From positions 124,001 to 188,000 of the forward strand of contig JAJFKR010000006.1 in NCBI GenBank assembly GCA_021773095.1: a stretch of 64,000 nucleotides of DNA, read 5' to 3'. Each line of letters begins with the position of its first letter. The first letter of the stretch is position 1. A program made the position numbers and the translations under genes. Source of the stretch: Woeseiaceae bacterium. GTDB lineage: Bacteria; Pseudomonadota; Gammaproteobacteria; Steroidobacterales; Woeseiaceae. Below, piece after piece: positions 58,748-64,000 of the stretch. The notes beneath the pieces were generated by a model. That model had not been told where the DNA came from, ran no database searches, and worked only from the letters and a program-made list of their open reading frames with translations.

Positions 58748-59812
58748 GTGAAATCAAAACCTTTGACAATAAGAGCAGGCAAAGGTGCCCTGAGATACGT
58801 CCGAAAGCACGGCTTTGACGTCGCTTCCATCGGGACGATTGCCGGAGCGTCCGGTGGTGCCAAATGGCTGGTGCTCAGCCAGCTGGACCGGGCCATTCTC
58901 TCGAATCTCGTGCCGAAACTTCAAGGCCCCGTACATTTGCTGGGGACGTCGATCGGATCCTGGCGATTTGCGTGTTATGCACAAAAAGACCCAATCGCTG
59001 CGATTGGGCGCTTCGAAGCGGCGTACCTTGAGCAAACCTACAGCGAGCGTCCGGATATTCACGAGATCACGGCGAGGAGCCGGGAGATCATTCGCTTTGT
59101 ACTGGGCGACCAGGGTGTCGATGAAATCCTGAATCACCCGGTATTTCGTACTCATGTAATGGCCGTTCGCAGCCGGCACATACTGGCGACGGAGTCGCGC
59201 TGGTTACTGGGCCTCGGGCTAGTGGCTGCTGCCAGTTTGAATCTGGTCAGCCGTCAGACACTGGGCTTGTTCTTCGAGCGGGCATTGTTTTATGACGCTC
59301 GAGACCTGCCGCCGTTCTTCGATTTGACCGGTTTCCCACTGCAGCAAATTCCGCTCAGTCCCGATAATATCGAAGACGCAGTGGTTGCAACCGGATCCAT
59401 TCCGCTTGTGCTGACGGGTGTTCGTGATATCAATGGCGCCGCACCCGGTGTTTACCGGGACGGCGGCGTAATCGATTATCATCACGATTTACCGCACAGT
59501 TCGGAGGAGCGACTGACGCTTTACCCGCATTTCTATGACCGCATTGTGCCAGGCTGGTTTGACAAGAAGCTCGGTTGGCGACGTCCACGTCCGGAACACG
59601 TTGACCGGACCATTTTGATCAGTCCGTCGGCCGAATTCGTATCGCGCCTGCCGAATGCAAAGATCCCGGACCGAACGGATTTCATCAACTACACAGAAGC
59701 AGAGCGAGTCGCAGCCTGGCGGGCCTGTACCCGGGCTTGCGAGGAGCTTGCCGACGACTTCAACGAAATCCTGGAAAAAGACCAGCTTGCAGCACGATTG
59801 CAGGTGCTGTGA
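58748..59812 (+). CDS. Patatin-like phospholipase
   Basis: The 354-residue protein from the GTG at 58748 has the patatin nucleophile elbow GASGG (33-37, Ser35) with an Asp in DGGVIDYH (D238), the usual catalytic pair. It has no signal peptide, so it probably acts in the cytoplasm or at the inner membrane. A hydrophobic stretch near 155-165 (GLGLVAAASLNLV) may touch membranes. The frame is open to 58664, but the extension overlaps the divergent gene's start region. Substrate unknown; many bacterial homologues are lysophospholipases. Confidence 0.85.
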   Translation: MKSKPLTIRAGKGALRYVRKHGFDVASIGTIAGASGGAKWLVLSQLDRAILSNLVPKLQGPVHLLGTSIGSWRFACYAQKDPIAAIGRFEAAYLEQTYSERPDIHEITARSREIIRFVLGDQGVDEILNHPVFRTHVMAVRSRHILATESRWLLGLGLVAAASLNLVSRQTLGLFFERALFYDARDLPPFFDLTGFPLQQIPLSPDNIEDAVVATGSIPLVLTGVRDINGAAPGVYRDGGVIDYHHDLPHSSEERLTLYPHFYDRIVPGWFDKKLGWRRPRPEHVDRTILISPSAEFVSRLPNAKIPDRTDFINYTEAERVAAWRACTRACEELADDFNEILEKDQLAARLQVL

Positions 59813-59863
59813 TAGGCTGATCGCCGAAAAAAATAAGACCAAATAACAAGAAGGAAACCCAAC

Positions 59864-61585
59864 ATGAGCGATACCACTACCGGTCGCCCGTATCCTGAAC
59901 TTACCTGGATCGCGTTGATCGTCGGCTGGTTTATCGGTGTGATACTCGCCGGTTCCATCGGCTACGCATCCTTGGTACTCGGTTTTTCGATCGAGGGCTC
60001 TGAGCTTGCCGCGATTCTCGGCTTCGGTATCCTGCGCGGATTGCTGCGGCGAAAAAGCATTATCGAAAACAATATTGTGCAGACCATCGCGAGTGGTGTG
60101 AATGGTGCGGCATCGGGAATGATGTTTTCCGTGCCGGCGATTTTTCTGCTGGGTTTTGGTGATCAATTCGATCCGGTGGTACTGACGTTCGGTTGTATAG
60201 CCGGCGCCTACCTCGGTATCGCTTTTATTATTCCGCTGCGCAAGCACATGATCGACTACGAGCGACTCACTTATCCAGGTGGTGTTGCCGTGGCGACGAT
60301 TCTGAAATCGCCCGGTGCAGGTGTTCGCAAAGCAATCGTCTTGCTGATGGCCGCAGCGGTTGCCGCGGGTACTCATGTCCTGACAATAAAGACGGGTGTC
60401 GACAACTGGAATATCGGCGCAATTTTCAACTTGCCCGAGTATATGAATGGCATCTGGTACCTGTCCCTGATGACTATCGGTGTTGGTTTCATCGCAGGAC
60501 GAGGCGGTGTTGCGTTCATCATTGGCGGGTTTGTCGCCTACTGGTTTATATCGCCAATGCTCGCCGCGACGGGCAGTTTTCCGACAGATGCCAGCGGCGA
60601 GATTATTAATACGCCGGGCCCGTTACGCTTGTTGCTCTATCGGCCGCTCGGTATTGGCATGCTGATCGGCGGTGCGATCATGGGCGTGATTCTTGCGTTT
60701 CCATTGATCAAGACCGCGGTCACCTCGATGCAAAAAGCTTCAAAGGTTGCGTCGTCTGTATCGAGCGACGAAATGCCGATTAAGCTGCTGTACTTCGCCA
60801 TCATTGGCGCCGTTGTCCTGCTCACCTACATGGCGGTAACCTCTGTTGAGACGGTCGGTTTTGTGCGCGGTATCGGGATGGCGCTGGTGGGTACGCTCTG
60901 GATCTGGATGTCGGGCATCATTCTGTCCGAGGCGATCGGTCGTACCAATTGGTCGCCGCTATCCGGCATGACGCTGGTCGGTATTACGCTGTTGATCATC
61001 GTCACCTATGGCACGGGCATGGATCGCGGTGATTCAATTATCGCAGCGGTCATGGTGGGAGCCGCGACTTGTGTGGCCATGTCACAGGCGACCGACCTGA
61101 TGCTGGACCTCAAGACAGGTTACCTGGTGGGTGCTACGCCGCGGATGCAGCAGATCGGGCAATTTGCCGGTGCCTGGCTTGGCCCCATCGTCGTTATTCT
61201 TGTTATTTTCGTCCTGCATAACGCTGAAGGTTACGGTCTCGGCAGCGACAAGTTGCCGGCACCGCAGGCGCAGGCGCTGGCCAGTACTATTGACGGCATT
61301 ATGGGTGGCGATGTCCCGACGCAGAAATACGCAGCCGGTGCCATGCTGGGCGGTATTCTCTCGGCTTTAATGGGTGGTCTCGGCATTACCGTGGGTCTGG
61401 GTTTTTACCTGCCATTTAATATTGTGCTGACCTACTCACTGGGCACGTTGGCAAGAGAGGTAGCAAATCGCGTCAAGGGTAATACCTGGAGCGAGGAGGT
61501 GGGCATTCCAATTGCCGCCGGCCTGATTGTCGGCGAGGCGCTGGTTGGCGTCGGCAATGCTGCTGTTATTGTTCTCACCTCGTAA
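59864..61585 (+). CDS. OPT family transporter
   Basis: A 573-residue membrane protein of the oligopeptide transporter family, with about 14 helices. Segments such as AAILGFGILRGLLRRKSI (~46-63), a NGAASGMMFSVPA stretch (~79-91) and the C-terminal GIPIAAGLIVGEALVGVG (~547-565) are typical of the bacterial OPT/YSL branch. Family members import peptides or metal-siderophore complexes; the substrate here is open. A good AAGGAAA precedes the ATG. It is 15 bases from the next gene, so they form a pair. Confidence 0.9.
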   Translation: MSDTTTGRPYPELTWIALIVGWFIGVILAGSIGYASLVLGFSIEGSELAAILGFGILRGLLRRKSIIENNIVQTIASGVNGAASGMMFSVPAIFLLGFGDQFDPVVLTFGCIAGAYLGIAFIIPLRKHMIDYERLTYPGGVAVATILKSPGAGVRKAIVLLMAAAVAAGTHVLTIKTGVDNWNIGAIFNLPEYMNGIWYLSLMTIGVGFIAGRGGVAFIIGGFVAYWFISPMLAATGSFPTDASGEIINTPGPLRLLLYRPLGIGMLIGGAIMGVILAFPLIKTAVTSMQKASKVASSVSSDEMPIKLLYFAIIGAVVLLTYMAVTSVETVGFVRGIGMALVGTLWIWMSGIILSEAIGRTNWSPLSGMTLVGITLLIIVTYGTGMDRGDSIIAAVMVGAATCVAMSQATDLMLDLKTGYLVGATPRMQQIGQFAGAWLGPIVVILVIFVLHNAEGYGLGSDKLPAPQAQALASTIDGIMGGDVPTQKYAAGAMLGGILSALMGGLGITVGLGFYLPFNIVLTYSLGTLAREVANRVKGNTWSEEVGIPIAAGLIVGEALVGVGNAAVIVLTS

Positions 61586-61600
61586 CTAAGGAGTAAAACG

Positions 61601-62149
61601 ATGAAAAATCTTGGATACTTTTTGGTTGTGGCCGGGTTTTTGGGCGGCGCATATGCGACTTCGCTGGACGTACAGAATGTTAACTGGACGTTGTTTGCCG
61701 TGACTGCGGCAGCAGGGATTATCGGCCTGATCATTTACAAGCAGCAAGTGGCTGCAATGGCGCGTTCCGAGACGGTACTCGAAACCAATCGCGTCGAACT
61801 TCGTGAGTCGATTGCAAACGTTGTTGAAGACCTCCGCGCAATTAATGAAGGTAAACTAACGCGCGGTGCGGTATTACGTGATCGAATTGACCTGAAACTT
61901 CGTGAGGATCTGCGACGATTTGCCGACGCTCGTGAAAGCATGGTGCACTTGTTCGGTTTGCAGACCTATGCAGACATCATGAGCAACTTTGCAGCAGGCG
62001 AACGTTACATCAATCGTGTGTGGTCCGCATCGGCAGACGGCTACGATGAAGAGGCGGATTCCTATTTGACAAAGGCCGCCGAACAATTCGATGAGGCTAA
62101 AAAGCAGCTATTGAAGGCAGCAGACAGTATTGCCCAGAGCCCGACCTAG
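61601..62149 (+). CDS. Membrane-anchored coiled-coil protein of unknown function
   Basis: I do not recognise this 182-residue protein. It has two hydrophobic segments (~4-20 and ~30-46) followed by a soluble helical region of ~135 residues. Heptad-like runs such as RVELRESIANVVEDLRAI and AAEQFDEAKKQLLKAAD point to coiled coils. AAGGAG lies ~7 bases before the ATG. It directly follows the OPT gene and could be a partner subunit. Its stop shares CTAG with the stop of the convergent NERD-like gene. Confidence 0.72.
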   Translation: MKNLGYFLVVAGFLGGAYATSLDVQNVNWTLFAVTAAAGIIGLIIYKQQVAAMARSETVLETNRVELRESIANVVEDLRAINEGKLTRGAVLRDRIDLKLREDLRRFADARESMVHLFGLQTYADIMSNFAAGERYINRVWSASADGYDEEADSYLTKAAEQFDEAKKQLLKAADSIAQSPT

Positions 62150-63009
62150 CCACTGGCGCAGCGCGACGTTAACTCCCGATGCAATGCATCGACATCCTCA
62201 TTCATGAGGTGGTCGGTGTTGTCGCCCCAGCCGCTAAGCATGGCAATCGTCCGTTCGTTGACCAGCAGATGCTCATTATTGGGTTGTTCGTCGACATCCC
62301 ACCCTGGAACCGCGATGACGGAGCGCACTCTGACTTTGTGGCCGAGCAACTGGCGAAATTCTTTTTGCAGTCGTGCGGTTTTGGCTGTGACGTCGACGAT
62401 CGACTGATCAGCACTGTTATTCGAATATTCGATTGCGTTATCTCGCAATCTCGCATGCGCTCGTTTGCCGGACCTTCGTGCGATAACGTTGACCGCATGC
62501 AGGCCTTGCTGCCCGATAATAACGTGATCAACGATACCCGCGCTTGTTTCAACGTCATGAAAGACGCGACTTCCTCGAGTAGATATTTGTTGCAATTGAT
62601 GACCAATCGCAACATTCGCATCGCGTACAAATTTCACCTGGTGGCGTGCAAGCGCTATCTTGCCGAGGCGAAATGCTGCATAGCCGGACACCAATAGAAG
62701 GAAGCCGAGCTGTAAATAGAGCTGCCAGGATGGGTATCCGGTGAACAGGTGTTTTGCCTGTAAAACGTAGGCGGCGATAAACAACATCACAAAAACCAGC
62801 ACGCCGCAGAGGTAAGTTGATTGTGAGCACGAGAGACGGTCGAGCTCATCACGAAATCGTTGAGCTGCCTCGTGCATGATTCGGTCGGAGAAACTCGGTG
62901 TCGAACTCACCGTTCGGCTGACGACATTCCACATCTTGGCTATCAGCAGGAACGCAATCGTACTCGTTAATGCGACAGTCGCCGCACCGCTGATTGCTTC
63001 AAGTTCCAT
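62146..63009 (-). CDS. NERD-like membrane protein
   Basis: The 287-residue product (ATG at 63009) has three hydrophobic segments (~7-25, ~65-85, ~95-115) and a C-terminal domain resembling NERD nuclease-related domains. The segment RGSRVFHDVETSAGIVDHVIIG (~145-166) matches the beta core that carries the family's Asp. The following motif, normally Glu-x-Lys, reads NVIARR here, so nuclease activity is doubtful. The GTG start at 63084 would run over the CRP-like operator and is not preferred. Confidence 0.72.
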   Translation of the reverse strand: MELEAISGAATVALTSTIAFLLIAKMWNVVSRTVSSTPSFSDRIMHEAAQRFRDELDRLSCSQSTYLCGVLVFVMLFIAAYVLQAKHLFTGYPSWQLYLQLGFLLLVSGYAAFRLGKIALARHQVKFVRDANVAIGHQLQQISTRGSRVFHDVETSAGIVDHVIIGQQGLHAVNVIARRSGKRAHARLRDNAIEYSNNSADQSIVDVTAKTARLQKEFRQLLGHKVRVRSVIAVPGWDVDEQPNNEHLLVNERTIAMLSGWGDNTDHLMNEDVDALHRELTSRCASG

Positions 63010-63069
63010 CTGCCAGATTCCGGGTTGAGTTGAATTGATTCGAGCGTAGCTCTGCCAAGTGCCGGACTC

Positions 63070-63085
63070 TGTGATGCAAGTCACA
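63070..63085. promoter_or_regulatory. CRP-like operator between the NERD-like and DUF2799 genes
   Basis: TGTGA-TGCAAG-TCACA is a perfect match to the CRP core. It stands 60-75 bases before the NERD-like ATG and 108-123 bases before the DUF2799 ATG, so it could act on either or both. Confidence 0.55.
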
Positions 63086-63192
63086 TTGAGATGCCGTGAA
63101 GTCGGGCGTAATTCGCGAAATTAAGCTCAGATTCAGTCGGACAGGTGTATGAATGAGCATTATTGATGAAAATGCGAATTGTGGAGTACGTC

Positions 63193-63825
63193 ATGAACAG
63201 CAAATCAGGTCTGATCGGGTTGGCACTGGTACTAGCCGGCTTGAGCGGTTGTGCGACGATGAGTGGTGATGAATGCATGACCAGTGACTGGACCGCTATT
63301 GGTTACGAAGATGGCGCACGCGGATACGGTACGGATCGCCATGCGAGGTACCGCAAATCCTGTGCGAAGCACGGCGTGACGCCGGATTTTTCAGCCTATA
63401 TGCAAGGACGTGAACAAGGCCTGGTGGAATATTGTCAACCCAGCCGCGGATTTAACGTGGGTTCGAGCGGTGGTCGTTACAACGGTGTTTGCAGCGTGAA
63501 TCTGGAAGCCGATTTTCTGGATGCCTACAACGCGGGTTACCATCTCTACACACTCCGTTCGAACGTGAATCGTGCGACTTCGTCCATCAACTCAAAGGAA
63601 AATGAGTTGGAGCGCATAGAAGACCAGTTGCTGAAGTATGGAGTGACGCTTGTGGCCGCCGAGACCACAATTCAAGAGCGTGTCTATATTGTCGCGGACA
63701 TGAAGGATCTCGCCGTACGAACGGGTCGGCTCCAGGCTGAAGTCAGAGAGCTTTACGAGGTGCGATCTCGTTCGCAGGTTGAGCTGGAACACTACCAGGT
63801 GGTGCTTGCTGATCTCGGTTATTGA
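63193..63825 (+). CDS. DUF2799 lipoprotein
   Basis: The 210-residue protein starts at the ATG at 63193 (GGAG 6 bases upstream; two more ATG/TTG codons at 63163-63172 are also in frame). It has a signal peptide with lipobox LSGC (~20). After Cys come W-TAIGYEDGARGY and YMQGREQGLVEYCQPS, the paired repeats typical of DUF2799, then a coiled coil at ~125-200. The lipoprotein probably sits at the outer membrane. Function unknown. Confidence 0.8.
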   Translation: MNSKSGLIGLALVLAGLSGCATMSGDECMTSDWTAIGYEDGARGYGTDRHARYRKSCAKHGVTPDFSAYMQGREQGLVEYCQPSRGFNVGSSGGRYNGVCSVNLEADFLDAYNAGYHLYTLRSNVNRATSSINSKENELERIEDQLLKYGVTLVAAETTIQERVYIVADMKDLAVRTGRLQAEVRELYEVRSRSQVELEHYQVVLADLGY

Positions 63826-64000
63826 CCGCTAGATAACCCGCTACCATTCATGTCGACCGGTATCACGCCGGTCAGTTTTTTCACGCCTCTCTCGCGCGAA
63901 GGAACCCGTGCCACCGGTCGCGTTTCCCGGTGCAAATGGACTACGCCGTTCGCTACCCTTGCGACGGTCTTTGTAATGAGCAAATTTACAGTGACATTCC
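63826..64000. other. Right-hand end of the window without an assigned gene
   Basis: A terminator lies at 63855-63881. Beyond it I see no supportable gene; an ATG at 63976 begins a frame that continues past the edge, but with eight codons visible no product can be named. Confidence 0.5.
63855..63881 (+). terminator. Intrinsic terminator after the DUF2799 gene
   Basis: A 6-bp GC-rich stem GACCGG / CCGGTC with loop TATCACG is followed by AG and six T residues. It begins 30 bases after the stop. Confidence 0.75.

Noticed and set aside
63976..64000. Start of a gene at the right edge (ATG at 63976)
   Set aside because: Only eight codons are visible and no ribosome-binding site is clear.

Overview
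The window is an ordinary-composition chromosomal segment of a gammaproteobacterium, packed with housekeeping operons and with no insertion sequence, prophage, CRISPR array or resistance island that I can see. The lineage is inferred from gene order: queG / nnrDE-tsaE-amiC-mutL-miaA-hfq-hflX-hflK-hflC-DUF2065-purA, pcnB-folK-panB-panC, pepA-holC-valS divergent from lptF-lptG, purM divergent from DUF2066-CDP-alcohol transferase-AI-2E-hda, and metG next to mrp-dcd. Protein content (OPT transporter, choice-of-anchor B protein, DUF58/TgpA cluster) would suit a marine, heterotrophic lineage such as Woeseiaceae, but that placement is a guess.

Layout. 1-5.7 kb: the N-terminal part of metG (runs off the left edge), preceded on the same strand by two tandem PilT-family ATPases and a HEAT-repeat Ser/Thr kinase, which form a compact operon wedged between metG and mrp. 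5.9-14.8 kb: mrp-dcd, purM-purN, the DUF2066-to-hda operon, arsC-wrbA, a small lipoprotein and a lytic transglycosylase. 14.8-21.4 kb: proS, a phosphatidylserine-decarboxylase-like protein without catalytic residues, family 4 uracil-DNA glycosylase, rimI, prfC and an MFS exporter. 21.5-25.4 kb: MoxR, DUF58 and TgpA-type transglutaminase genes. 25.5-32.4 kb: pepA-holC-valS and lptFG. 32.4-37.0 kb: mostly membrane and unknown genes (RDD, MFS/nucleotide-carrier-like, MAPEG, a secreted unknown, DUF2007, Kelch). 37.0-37.3 kb: a cluster of mini-hairpins, a tRNA-like 3' fragment and tRNA-Glu(CTC) with its own promoter and terminator. 37.3-44.6 kb: pcnB-folK-dNK-panB-panC, a cyclic-nucleotide-binding diguanylate cyclase, PPK2 and queG. 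44.6-56.0 kb: the nnrDE-to-purA super-cluster. 56.0-63.9 kb: a large secreted choice-of-anchor B protein, a patatin-like hydrolase, an OPT transporter with a small membrane partner, a NERD-like membrane protein and a DUF2799 lipoprotein. The last ~175 bases hold a terminator and no gene I can assign.

Main points of interest. The kinase/PilT operon is the best candidate for an undescribed system: a soluble HEAT-repeat kinase translated almost coupled to two type IV pilus retraction-type motors. A DUF2065 gene between hflC and purA has no ATG/GTG/TTG start and appears to begin at ATA. CRP-type palindromes (TGTGA-N6-TCAC) lie upstream of the cNMP-binding GGDEF gene and between the NERD-like and DUF2799 genes. 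Four convergent gene pairs end by sharing a 4-base stop-codon overlap. All coordinates and motifs were read by eye; no database search was made.
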